64,000 bases of DNA. Origin: Cercospora beticola. Taxonomy: Eukaryota > Ascomycota > Dothideomycetes > Mycosphaerellales > Mycosphaerellaceae. The position numbers and the translations under genes were made by a program. Below the pieces are notes generated by a model, which had not been told where the DNA came from, did no database searches, and saw only the letters and a program-made list of their open reading frames with translations. The stretch covers positions 2,542,001-2,606,000 of the forward strand of contig NC_088937.1 of the NCBI RefSeq assembly GCF_033473495.1, given 5' to 3'. This document shows positions 20,521-30,426 of this stretch, piece after piece; the first letter of the stretch is position 1, and the number at the start of each line of letters is the position of its first letter.

Positions 20521-23064
20521 TCATCCAAAATACAACCCCGTCGACAAACTTGGCGGTACATCCTCTTGTCTTGTCCCCCACTCACTCTCCGTCTCTCCCA
20601 ACACCAAATCCAACGTCCCACCCTCCAAGAAGAACATATGATCAAGCCAATTCTTGGTATACTTCTTTCCATTCAATTTCGCACTCTGAATGAAAATCTT
20701 CTTATACGTAGGATCGAAATTCACATTCCGAATCGTGGCCGTTTTGCCAGTTTGCGGGTTCTTGATACTCACGCTTGGGAAGAAGGGCGGAATGATGAAG
20801 TATACAGACTGTCCTGCGGAGGGGAAGATACCGAGCATGGAGAAGAAGACAAATGTTCCCATTGCCCCACTGTCGTCATTTCCGGGGATACCTTCGATCG
20901 TATCGTTGAACATGGAGGGGATGTAGTGGTGTGTGATCTTAGCGGAGAGGGCTGGACGGCCGGCGTAGTGGTAGAGGAAAGTGGTGAGGAAGGCTTGTTC
21001 GTCACCCATGTATAGAACTCCGGATGAGTGCAGTTTGTCGAGGCGGGCGAGATAGGCTTCTTTTCCGCCTAAGAGGTCGATGAGGCCTTGCATGTCGCCC
21101 GGGACATAGAAGAGGTAGAGCCAGGGACTGCCCTCGTAGGTTTCGTGGCCGGAGGGATTGAGGTAGCAGCCATCGAAATTGTTGAGGGCGGAGCAGAGAG
21201 TGGCATTCTGCCAGCCGAAGGTACCATTCGGCCAACGTGGTTGGGGAAAGCCCTTGAAGCCCATGGACTCTTCGTCCGGGTTGTAGACGTTTTTCCAGTT
21301 GCTTGCGCGGCCGGCGTATTTCTGGTAATCTTCGCCACGGTTTGTTGCGTTGGCCATTTGAGCGAGGCAGAAGTCGTTGTAGGCATACTCTACTGTTCGA
21401 GAGATGGAGCGGGTGCGGGTACCGCCATGATCCTCGTCGCGGAAGGGAATGTATCCGCGTGTCTTCCAGCTTTCGAGACCTCCACGCCCTTCGATGTCCC
21501 AGTTTAGTGGTTGCTCCTCGGCGTCCTTCACAATTGCTTGATATGCTTGTGTCCAGTCTACGCCTTTCAGCTTCTTCATGAATGAGTCCACCAGAATGAC
21601 ATCTGCATTAGATCCTCCCTGTGTGAAACCTTTGCAGAAAGACATGCGGCAGTCCGGCAGATATCCAGCGTGTTTGTAAATGTCAAGCAGAGATCGTACC
21701 ATGCGAGATTGGGAGATGGTATCGACAAGCATGTAGAAGGGGTGCACGCCACGGAAAGTATCCCAGATGCAGTACCAGCTGTCATAGTATGGTTCGGTCG
21801 AGTTCCACAACTGGTTCTCGCCAGTGTAGTCCTGCGGGCTCAGGAAGGCTCGGTAAACTCCGCTCCAGTAGTTTCTGAGATGACCTTTGTCCACGCCTGT
21901 TGTTTCCAGTCTGATGGGACTCAGCTTCTCTCTCCATGCATCCTCTGCTTGCTTGACCAGACGCTCAAATTTCCAGTCCTTGATTTCCTTCTCAGCATTT
22001 TCGCAGGCCCGCTCAGTGCTCAACCAGGACAGACCAACGCGTACTAGCAATTCGTCACCTGGCTGCATCTCCTTCATGCGAACGTAAACTCCTTGTTTGG
22101 GCGCGTAGAATTGGTTGTTGCCAGCCATGACTTGCCCGCCAGGAAAGACGGTATTGTTGAAGCCACCAGTATCTTGCAACTCAGCTCCTCCAAAGTCCAC
22201 GCACTGGTAGTTCTTGTAATCTCCAACGCCGAACGAAGGCCTAAAGGTACCATGCGCTCTGATACGGCCAGTTTCTGGGTCGACTTCCATAATTCTTTCA
22301 CCATTACTCCCAGGCAGATCTGAGCCATCTAGGAGGAGTACGGGATCTGATGTGTTCGTTGCGTTGGGAAACGTGAACCTGAACAGAGATGCTCTCTCGC
22401 CTGCAGTCATCTCAGCACGTACGCCAGAGATCAAGTCTATGGTAAAATAGCCCGGCCTTGCTGATACAGACTCAGGCACATAATGGGTCATTCGCACAGT
22501 CTTGTACATCTTGCAATCTGTAACGTTCGGGCATGATGGCTGCACAAAGATCGGGAAGTTGCCCATCGACGGCGATCCTCCAGTTCCAGAGTCGTGTAAG
22601 GACGAGAAGCCAGTAATTGGAGTCTGATCTGAAGCGAAGCCTCCCATCCTCTCCCCTACTACATCCGCCACTGGCTTTGCCATTCCGAACGGCAATGTTG
22701 CCCCAGCGAACACATGGCCACCAGGTCCAGTACCAATGAGAGGGTCAATGTATTGTAGAACGTCTTCTCTTGGGCCATCGCCGAACACGTCCGTGAAGAA
22801 GGCCCCCGCCACAACCACCATGAGGAATGCCGAAACGATGAAGACCCATGTCCAGCAATTCCATAGTAAGGACAGAGACTTTGGCGTCCTCCTTTGCAGG
22901 TCTTGTTGTCGCTCTTGCGTGTATCCAACTAGCGTCTTGAATGATTGCATAGACTCCAGAAACTTCTTCCTTTTCTCGCTGACTGGCTTGTCAGCAAGTC
23001 CAAACTCCTCGCCATCCGGATCCTCCCCATTCTCCAACAGCTTGTAGGACTGCCGGTTCGACAT
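20521..23064 (-). CDS. GH92 alpha-mannosidase, type II membrane-anchored
   Basis: A single exon encodes 847 residues. A cytosolic N-terminus of about 68 residues precedes one transmembrane segment (about 70-92, WTWVFIVSAFLMVVVAGAFF), so the catalytic part should face the lumen or the outside. GH92 hallmarks follow: YIDPLIGTGPGGHVFAGATL with LPFGMAKPV, GFSSLHDSGTGGSP, the YCIWDTFRGVHPF block and, at about 728, GNDDSGAMGTF, which carries the aspartates assigned to the calcium-dependent catalytic base of the family. Activity is therefore probably exo-acting on alpha-mannosides of N- or O-glycans. Several NxS/T sites occur. A cleavable signal peptide is not seen; the anchor is internal. Golgi residence or a cell-surface ectoenzyme are both possible. 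Confidence 0.93.
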   Translation of the reverse strand: MSNRQSYKLLENGEDPDGEEFGLADKPVSEKRKKFLESMQSFKTLVGYTQERQQDLQRRTPKSLSLLWNCWTWVFIVSAFLMVVVAGAFFTDVFGDGPREDVLQYIDPLIGTGPGGHVFAGATLPFGMAKPVADVVGERMGGFASDQTPITGFSSLHDSGTGGSPSMGNFPIFVQPSCPNVTDCKMYKTVRMTHYVPESVSARPGYFTIDLISGVRAEMTAGERASLFRFTFPNATNTSDPVLLLDGSDLPGSNGERIMEVDPETGRIRAHGTFRPSFGVGDYKNYQCVDFGGAELQDTGGFNNTVFPGGQVMAGNNQFYAPKQGVYVRMKEMQPGDELLVRVGLSWLSTERACENAEKEIKDWKFERLVKQAEDAWREKLSPIRLETTGVDKGHLRNYWSGVYRAFLSPQDYTGENQLWNSTEPYYDSWYCIWDTFRGVHPFYMLVDTISQSRMVRSLLDIYKHAGYLPDCRMSFCKGFTQGGSNADVILVDSFMKKLKGVDWTQAYQAIVKDAEEQPLNWDIEGRGGLESWKTRGYIPFRDEDHGGTRTRSISRTVEYAYNDFCLAQMANATNRGEDYQKYAGRASNWKNVYNPDEESMGFKGFPQPRWPNGTFGWQNATLCSALNNFDGCYLNPSGHETYEGSPWLYLFYVPGDMQGLIDLLGGKEAYLARLDKLHSSGVLYMGDEQAFLTTFLYHYAGRPALSAKITHHYIPSMFNDTIEGIPGNDDSGAMGTFVFFSMLGIFPSAGQSVYFIIPPFFPSVSIKNPQTGKTATIRNVNFDPTYKKIFIQSAKLNGKKYTKNWLDHMFFLEGGTLDLVLGETESEWGTRQEDVPPSLSTGLYFG

Positions 23065-24527
23065 CCTCGGTACGAGCCTCCTGCCTGCAAGAGGACAAAT
23101 TACGAAATGACCAAGAGATAGAAAGATGCGATTAGTTCATGATAGACGTGAGAAGCGCAGAGGAAACACCACGTCCTCAGCGCGTCCGTGGATCTACAAG
23201 CAGCCACCCTGCCAAGCTGCTCCGTAAAAAGTATACATGATGTGGCTTGCAGGCTAAAACCGAGGTGTGATCGGCGCGCACGCGAGAGCCGCTTTGACCA
23301 TCTGGTTCGCTGGTTCGATGTGCGGCCGACAGATATCCATACCGTACCATGGTTGCTGATACTCAAGTGTACTTCATGAAGAGGCGTTTGGACGCGACTT
23401 CATCATCGTGAAGAAGCGCAGCTGACAGCAGTCACCCTGGTCCTGTATGTGGAAGGGTCTAGTTAGCCAAACCCAACACAAGCGTCGTGCGTCGATCCCG
23501 CCGGGCCGCCAAGGGATGCGTGATCCCTGTTTGGTATCTGCACAACACTTGTTCGTCCTTGCTTGCTCTTGCCTCTGTTTCTGTCTTGCAGTTCGACATC
23601 GCATCACGTCTCATCATGAAGGTGAATTTCAGGGGAGCATAGTTCTCAGATGAATTCATGTCGTGAAGGGCCCGATCTCCCGCCAGCATTTGCGCTGATC
23701 CAAATGCTTAGCAGTACAGCGAATGGTAGCTTCAATCCCACGGTCCAACCCAGAGTTCTGCACATGGAAGGAGCACTCGTGCACACAAGCAATGGAGCCA
23801 TCTGTCTAACACAGGTCGGAACGTGTCCCGCGCAGCACTTATGTGCGTAAATTCTCCCGGCGAAGCCCACGACGATGCGTCGTCACATTCGAGATGTTCG
23901 TACGAGGTCCGATCGGTATTTCTGGGACGTATGGGCGGTGGAGATCTGCAGAAACGGTCAGGGAACGTGGAGGGCTCAGGACTCCGCGTACGCTTGCTCG
24001 GAGACTTCCGACGAACGATTCTCGCAGTCCATGAGCACCGCCATTGTGCCAATGAATGTGGCATTCCGTGATGTGCAAACTGAGAAGAGTATCCCTGGTG
24101 GAACACAAGCCGCATAGAACACTCTCGCAGGCTCTCCATGGTGGCCGAAAGGTTCTAGTACTGCTGGACACTTCGAAGCTGTGAGTGTACGGTTGGGTAT
24201 GCCAACACACCGAATGGATAGGGCTATGGGCTATGGGTCCGCGATGTTGTTGCTATTCGCCTTCATTGCCTGCCCCCTATGCATGCTCGGTCGGACCTAG
24301 CTGGGTCCCCGACAATTTCACATGCCATGCAAGTGCTTGGCCTACGGCCCTTCCCTTCCCAGAGACCCACTGGCCAATGCCCTTAGTCTTTTCGATCGCA
24401 CACTGAACAGCGTTCGCATACTAGCGAGTAACAGAATATTCTGTGATCATAATCCGGACGGTAAACCTCAATCTGCCTTCTCAGCGCGACCTGTCCCCGA
24501 GTCTGCCACCGTCGCCTCGTTGACGCA
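23065..24527. promoter_or_regulatory. Divergent intergenic region, GH92 / F-box-like gene
   Basis: About 1.46 kb. Overlapping open frames of 60-135 codons on both strands at 23650-24210 are mirror shadows of one another with no recognisable domain. No tRNA or repeat was found. Confidence 0.4.
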
Positions 24528-25455
24528 ATGTCTCTGCTCGTTCTTCCCGGCGGTAGGGTCCAGGGTTATGATGAGAATGGCCGCAAGACATGTTCCTTTG
24601 ACCTCGTGAGTCATGTGCCACTGAGCTATGGTTCTCTGTTGACGATTCTGATAGCGCGCCATTGCCAAGGGTATTCAGCGTGGACAGCGCCGCTTCAAGA
24701 CGGTCAACAGCCAGCCACTTGAGTTCTCCGACCTGCCACCTGAAGTCCATGTCGAGATTGCATCGCTCTTGGCCATCGAAGCCGACCCAATCAGTCTGAA
24801 GCTCTACCATCCGAAGAGCCAACCTCGCCGCCTTGTTCGAGACACATTCAAGCCAGCATCCAAGGGGCCATCAGATGACGAGGCTGGAGAGGGCGAGACT
24901 CAAATGAGCCCCCACTCTGACGCGTCGAGTCTCATGCAGGTCAACAAGTACTTCTACCATACGGTCAAGGCAGTGCTTTATGGCAGCAACCGCTTCGACT
25001 TCCATAGTTCGGAGTCGGTTCGCATGCTCAAGAGCCTTGGCAAGATCGGGCCAAGTGCTCTGGTCTTTCTCAAGCACGCCAGTGTCATTCTCGAGGGCTC
25101 CAAGAAGGCTAAATGCATGGTGGCGGACTTGAGTGCTTCGCCAATGCTACGCAGCCTCGTCATCGTACACCAGCGCATCAACAAGTGTATCTTCTCGAAG
25201 GGGACCTACAGCGTCTCACGCTTGGCTCAGGACATCATGCCATTGATCGACAAGCTCCATGCCAGTCACCGACTCACTCCTCGTAGCTACAAGTTGCAGG
25301 ATATTGTGTCCCTCCAGGAGTGCCACTGCAAGACTTGCAAGAACACCATCGAGGGCAAAGCCTGCTGCGCTCTCCCCGCGTGTGCCACTGCGCATACCGA
25401 CTTCGACCGCGAGCTGCGTCAACTCATCGTACAGAAGTACGGTCCGGATGCTTGA
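24528..25455 (+). CDS. F-box-like hypothetical protein
   Basis: Exons 24528-24605 and 24655-25455 (292 residues) are joined in phase 0 across a 49-nt intron with a GTGAGT donor. Exon 1 reads MSLLVLPGGRVQGYDENGRK. The second exon holds an F-box-like helix (LEFSDLPPEVHVEIASLL) and, after a charged low-complexity stretch, SLMQVNKYFYHTVKAVLYGS, which resembles the 'CRQIYHEALPILYG' region common in Dothideomycete F-box-like proteins. The C-terminus has clustered cysteines (CHCKTCKN, then CCALPAC) that might bind zinc. The exact partner or substrate cannot be inferred. The second exon has no ATG before 24769, which supports the upstream exon. Confidence 0.68.
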
Positions 25456-26213
25456 TTGTACCGGCCCGAATACTTGATTGTATGGTCGCGATGTCTCTTC
25501 TGATACGGCTTCCTACTCAACACTCTCCTCTCAGCAGTCACTTTCTTCAACAACACCAAAAGCATCCCACTAGAGACCAACCTCCCCTTACGAACACACT
25601 GGTTCCCCCGCCGAATGCCCCTTGATGTGGCTCGCCCTGCACCGGATCTGTCACCCTCGCTTTGATCAAAGCTTCTCCATGCAACTCATATGCATTCGTC
25701 AAAGAGCACTTCCTGATGTCAGGATGGATTTCTAGCACCGTTACAGGTGCTGCTGTTGTGGCGGATGCAGAATTTTGTCAGGGGCAAAAATGTAAGACGG
25801 TGTATGGAGGCTGCAGCTTGGGTTCAAAAAGTACTTTCTACCATAGCTGTAGGCTAAAAAATTCGAAATCTTTGTCCCTTCTGTTCCTTGGTCACTTTCT
25901 GTCGTGGTTTCCTGACCTGTCTCTTGGATGCCTGAGGTTTCATATCAGTCCGTGCTTCGCGCTAGCCTCCACGCCACCCGTTCCTGGCCATCCCATCTCT
26001 CACGAGTCTCATCAAGTCCATCGACTACACTTTATCTTCCACGACTACGCTCCTCCTGCAGGATTTAAGTTGCAGACGGCCACTCGTCATGTCCAATTTT
26101 GACCAGGAGTGGTGGCTTCTCAACTTTGTTATCGCGAATCGCCGAGCTACTTCGATGACCCGCTTACGCCACGCCGAATCGCAATCGACAGACTGACTGT
26201 GAGCATTGAAGTG
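25456..26213. other. Intergenic with a possible short coding remnant
   Basis: On the minus strand 25547-25765 is open without an ATG upstream of position 25738 and reads LEIHPDIRKCSLTNAYELHG. It resembles a short frame near 33.3 kb (see that entry). On the plus strand 25662-26102 is open but has no family resemblance. Otherwise nothing is seen. Confidence 0.3.
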
Positions 26214-26292
26214 ATGGATCCGCGACAGCTCCTGAATCCGAAGGCCTTTGCCAAAGAAAAGGCAAAGGCCGCGAAAAAGACGCCTAATCATG
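26214..26292 (+). other. Candidate upstream exon of the SNF2 gene
   Basis: An ATG at 26214 opens MDPRQLLNPKAFAKEKAKAA and reaches a strong GTACGT donor at 26293. The motif LLNPKA is repeated inside the SNF2 protein (NPLALLNPKAAMAK, about residues 65-78). The exon ends in phase 1. The only in-phase acceptor I found is at 26739 (CTGAC branch, CCCAG), inside the downstream reading frame, which would remove its first 39 codons. It may be an alternative first exon or an upstream ORF. Confidence 0.35.
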
Positions 26293-26621
26293 GTACGTTG
26301 TGCTCTGCAACCACCTTCATTGCCAAGCCTTGCTTCACTTCACTTCACTTTGAACAATCGCGCGTGCATCAAATTACGCGTTCTCACATGAAGCCGGCGG
26401 CACGTCAAACGATCATGTGCCAGGTTCAACAGCCGAACCACTGTCGTCGTTGAAGCTCAACAAAACACCTCATTTTGATTTCTGCCTTGACTTCCGCACT
26501 CGCTCCATGGCTGATCATTACACCCACCCTTGATCAGTACCATCACCCCTTGCACATACCTCCAAGTCTATCACCAAGAGTGGTGACAGGCGCCACTTCA
26601 TTGCGCGTCTGAAACCAGATC

Positions 26622-29600
26622 ATGGGCTCGTTTGATCGCCCTTTCGAGGCACCTTCCGTGGGCAACGAAAATGACTTCAACCACCTCTCACCGCCCACGG
26701 TCGGCGGTTACCAGCAACGGCCGTTTCTGACATTCCCAGGCCCGCAGCAGACTCGCAAGCCGACGAATGCCTCGGACCAAGGGCCACAAGTCCCGCAGGC
26801 GTCCTACAATCCACTGGCACTCCTGAATCCAAAAGCCGCCATGGCCAAGACAGTACCTCCTGGCGAAACCGCGCAAGCTCGAGCGGCAGACGCTAACGAC
26901 ACTGAGGTCAACATGGCGCGCATGATCGAGAACCTCAACGGCGTCCAGGAGCGTGATGATGCTCCGATCAAGAAGCGCAAGACTCTTGCCGCGGAAGACG
27001 ATGAAGAAGAGCGCAAGAAGGCGAAGATTCACTCGACTCAGATTGGTAAAGGCGGCACGATCAGTGAGCACCTTAAGAAGGAGCGTCAGAACATCGCTGC
27101 CGATCAGTCTACCGACAACAATGCGATCGATCTTACCAAAGACGATGATGAAGTAGTTGAGCAGGGATCTCGGCAAATCACAACTTCGAAGGCCGAGGAA
27201 GACGAAGAGGTCTGCCTTGGGATGTTGGACACCAATTGCAATGTTTTTCGCGTCCCTAGCGCATCCAAAGCAGCAATGAACAGCGTCCCGAAAAGCAGCT
27301 GGCCACTGATTCGAGTCACATACCGAAAGGAGAGCGGCCCCGGAAACATCATTGATCTGTACGACCACGCGAACGCAAAATTCGGCAACTTGGATCTCAA
27401 AGCAGGCTCGGCCTTAGGCCCGCTGATCGAGGGTCACTCAGTCAACAAGATGCGATTGAAGATGATCTTGCTCAGTCGAAATCGACGAAATGAGTCGCCC
27501 GGTATGAAAGTGTCTCAATCGCTGAAGATGGTCGTCACCGTATTCACACCTCGTAAGCTGTCGAAGAGAGTTGGCATGTGGCTCTCGCAGAGGCAGCTCT
27601 TCCTCCGCACGCCAACTCAATGGCAAGGCAGGCCAGTCGAGAACCCTCATGATGCCCGCCCGCTTTACACCCCAGCTGCCAACAACAACTCGACCCAGAG
27701 GCAGCAAGGCCCAGCAAGTGGGCACCACGTCCAGCGTACTGCTGAAGAGATGCGGCGCGAAGCAGATTCGATGTTCGACAAACTAGCAAAGGAGGAGGAT
27801 CTGCCAGAAATGGAGAGTAACACGGATATTATCAAGACTTCTTTGATGCCTCACCAGAAGCAAGCGCTCAACTTTTTGCTTACCCACGAGCGCGATGACT
27901 ATGAAGGCGACGAAATTCCTAGTCACTCACTCTGGAAGTATCGACCAAAGGACAACGGAAAGCCTGCATGGTACCATGTCATTACTGGCCTAGAGGTACA
28001 CGAGAAACCAGCACCAATTCAAGGTGGTATTTTGGCCGACTCGATGGGTCTCGGCAAGACTTTGAGTATACTGTCACTCATCGCAGCGACGAAACAAGCT
28101 GCATCCCGTTTCCGGCAGGAACGACCCAACGAGGCGGACGATCTGGACCGCAACGGCCGTGCCACTCTCATCGTTTGCCCAAAGTCTGTGCTCTCCAATT
28201 GGCAAGAGCAGATTGCGACACACACTGTCGCTGGTAGCATGAATTTTTACGTCTATCATGGAACGAATCGTATGCAAGACACGAGCAAGTTGGCCAAGTA
28301 CGACATCGTGCTCACGTCCTATAACACAGCCGCTTCAGAGTTCAGTGATGGTAATCGAACCAAGAAAGCTCTGAGCAGGATCAATTGGTTCCGTGTTGTG
28401 CTTGATGAAGGCCATCAGATTCGTACGCAGACCACAAAAGTTTCGAAGGCCTGCTGTGCTCTTTATGCGCAGCGGCGATGGGCAGTCACGGGCACGCCTG
28501 TGCAGAACTCGCTCTACGATCTTGGTGCCTTGATCAAGTTCCTGCGTATTCATCCACTGGACCATCCACAGACATGGACACAATACATCATGTCGCCCTT
28601 CAAGAACGGTGACACCAATGTGATCCAACAGCTTCAACTCCTGGTTGGAAGCATCACTCTGCGTCGTGGCAAGCAGACAATTGGCCTACTGGACCGCACA
28701 GAAGAGATCACCCGGCTCGAATTCACCGAGGCTGAGCGACACTTGTACAAACAATTTGCAACCACTTGCCGTACCCATTTCCATAATATCACTGGTGGTG
28801 GTAACCAGCTGCGTGGCAAGGCCTACGCGCATGTCCTGAAATCTATCGGCCGTTTGCGTGCGATTTGCGCCCACGGCCGAGAGATGTTGACCGAAGAGGA
28901 CATGAAGGAAATCGAAGGCGACGATCCGAGTAACGCCATTATCCTTGACATTGGAGACGAGCCTGAACTTGCAGATGAGAACGACTTCACTCCTGATAGT
29001 CAAGCCTATGGACTGCTCAAGGTTATGCAAGACAGTGAAGTAGACACTTGTGCTTCATGTGCTACCAAGCTCGGCAAGCAGGAGTCACCGGAGGGAGTCG
29101 TTGATCTCACAAAAGAAGACAGCGAAGCAAGCTATCAGGCTACTCCAGAGCCAGTCGCCGAGCTGGACGAGGAAGAAAATCTTCTGGGGTATCTGACGAG
29201 ATGTTTCCATCTGATCTGTCCCAAGTGCGCGCCAGAACATGTCGAGGAGTGCACGAAGAGCATGAATGCTGATCGTTGGCACAAGTGTCCATACGACGAA
29301 GCTTACCAGCCAATGGGTATGAAGCCACTCTTCCGCCGCGGACTGGAGCAGCATTTGGACGAGAAAAACCGGACTGAGAATCAGGCGATGGGTGCGAAGT
29401 GGGATGCAGACAGCTACGGCGGCCCACATACCAAGGTCCAAGCACTTCTTGCCGACCTCGAAGAGTCTGCCGCCGAGACGCGTGCCCTGCCAGAAGGCGA
29501 ACCTCCGATCAGATCTGTAGTCTTCAGCGGCTGGACTTCTTACCTGGACCTCATCGAGTATGCCCTCGATCGCCAGGGTATTCGCTACGCACGTCTGGAC

Positions 29601-29972
29601 GGTTCCATGTCAATCAAACAGCGTACAGCTGCAATGGAACAATTCAAGACTGACGAGAACTGCGTGGTCATGCTGGTCTCCATCAAAGCAGGTGGACAAG
29701 GTCTCAACTTCACAGCTGCGAACAAGTGTTACGTGATGGAACCCCAATTCAATCCCGGCGTGGAGCAACAGGCCGTCGACCGTGTCCATCGTCTGGGCCA
29801 AACACGTGCCGTCTTCATCAAGCACTTCATCATGAATGATTCAATTGAGGAGGGTATTCTGAAGCTGCAGAGAAAGAAAGAGGCTTTGGCTCAGATTTCG
29901 ATGGACAAGAAGAAGAGTAAGCAGGAAGAGAACAAGGCTCGCATGGACGATCTGAGGGAGCTTTTCAAGTAA
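26622..29972 (+). CDS. SNF2-family ATPase, RAD5/HLTF-like with degenerate RING
   Basis: A single open frame encodes 1116 residues. The N-terminal 200 are disordered with a nuclear-localisation-like KKRK at about 123. A HIRAN-like region follows (about 215-345, SSWPLIRVTYRKESG to LFLRTPTQWQGRP). The ATPase has Walker A DSMGLGKTLS (about 471-480), a DEGH box at about 594-597 and helicase C motifs GWTSYLDLIEYAL, AGGQGLNF and QAVDRVHRLGQTR. A RING-like insert lies between the ATPase halves: C810-X2-C813, C861-X-H863-X2-C866-X2-C869 and C889-P-Y-D892. In the last pair the second cysteine is aspartate. RAD5/HLTF proteins remodel stalled forks and ubiquitylate PCNA; ubiquitin-ligase activity is unproven here. 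The start at 26622 has a possible alternative upstream exon. Confidence 0.9.
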   Translation: MGSFDRPFEAPSVGNENDFNHLSPPTVGGYQQRPFLTFPGPQQTRKPTNASDQGPQVPQASYNPLALLNPKAAMAKTVPPGETAQARAADANDTEVNMARMIENLNGVQERDDAPIKKRKTLAAEDDEEERKKAKIHSTQIGKGGTISEHLKKERQNIAADQSTDNNAIDLTKDDDEVVEQGSRQITTSKAEEDEEVCLGMLDTNCNVFRVPSASKAAMNSVPKSSWPLIRVTYRKESGPGNIIDLYDHANAKFGNLDLKAGSALGPLIEGHSVNKMRLKMILLSRNRRNESPGMKVSQSLKMVVTVFTPRKLSKRVGMWLSQRQLFLRTPTQWQGRPVENPHDARPLYTPAANNNSTQRQQGPASGHHVQRTAEEMRREADSMFDKLAKEEDLPEMESNTDIIKTSLMPHQKQALNFLLTHERDDYEGDEIPSHSLWKYRPKDNGKPAWYHVITGLEVHEKPAPIQGGILADSMGLGKTLSILSLIAATKQAASRFRQERPNEADDLDRNGRATLIVCPKSVLSNWQEQIATHTVAGSMNFYVYHGTNRMQDTSKLAKYDIVLTSYNTAASEFSDGNRTKKALSRINWFRVVLDEGHQIRTQTTKVSKACCALYAQRRWAVTGTPVQNSLYDLGALIKFLRIHPLDHPQTWTQYIMSPFKNGDTNVIQQLQLLVGSITLRRGKQTIGLLDRTEEITRLEFTEAERHLYKQFATTCRTHFHNITGGGNQLRGKAYAHVLKSIGRLRAICAHGREMLTEEDMKEIEGDDPSNAIILDIGDEPELADENDFTPDSQAYGLLKVMQDSEVDTCASCATKLGKQESPEGVVDLTKEDSEASYQATPEPVAELDEEENLLGYLTRCFHLICPKCAPEHVEECTKSMNADRWHKCPYDEAYQPMGMKPLFRRGLEQHLDEKNRTENQAMGAKWDADSYGGPHTKVQALLADLEESAAETRALPEGEPPIRSVVFSGWTSYLDLIEYALDRQGIRYARLDGSMSIKQRTAAMEQFKTDENCVVMLVSIKAGGQGLNFTAANKCYVMEPQFNPGVEQQAVDRVHRLGQTRAVFIKHFIMNDSIEEGILKLQRKKEALAQISMDKKKSKQEENKARMDDLRELFK

Positions 29973-30426
29973 AGCAGGGGCGAATGCAATTGCGAGAATG
30001 ACGTGAAAAGTTGTCGCAGAAAGAAACGCTTTCACATCACGGCTACAGATAGCCACCACGACGTTCAGGGTCGTTTGGTAGTTGTCTTTACGATACCCAC
30101 GCCAGAGCCGAGTGCCTGGCTAGACCGCAGCTTTTGCGAGGCACAGCGGCCATTAGCATAGACAGGACAGGAGATAATAGAACATGAAATGCGCGTTTTG
30201 CTGAGAACCATGCACCGCGTGATTGACAATGCTCTCACAGTACTCATTGACTCTGATACAGATCTCATATTTTTATGCTTCTCAAAAGCATCGCAGACGT
30301 TACTACAATACAAGTTTTCTGATTGAAAAAGTTTCCATACATCTGCCCATCCGGCAATTCTCGCCTTGTCACCGGCCGCACGGCCAAACATATCGCAATA
30401 GAACAAGGTCGCTAGAGCTGACCGTT
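29973..30426. other. Convergent intergenic SNF2 / SWI3
   Basis: 454 bp between two 3' ends. AT-richer than the flanks around 30220-30330. No gene or RNA was found. Confidence 0.4.

Noticed and set aside
26688..27368. Minus-strand 226-codon frame
   Set aside because: Antisense to the N-terminal part of the SNF2 protein; shadow.
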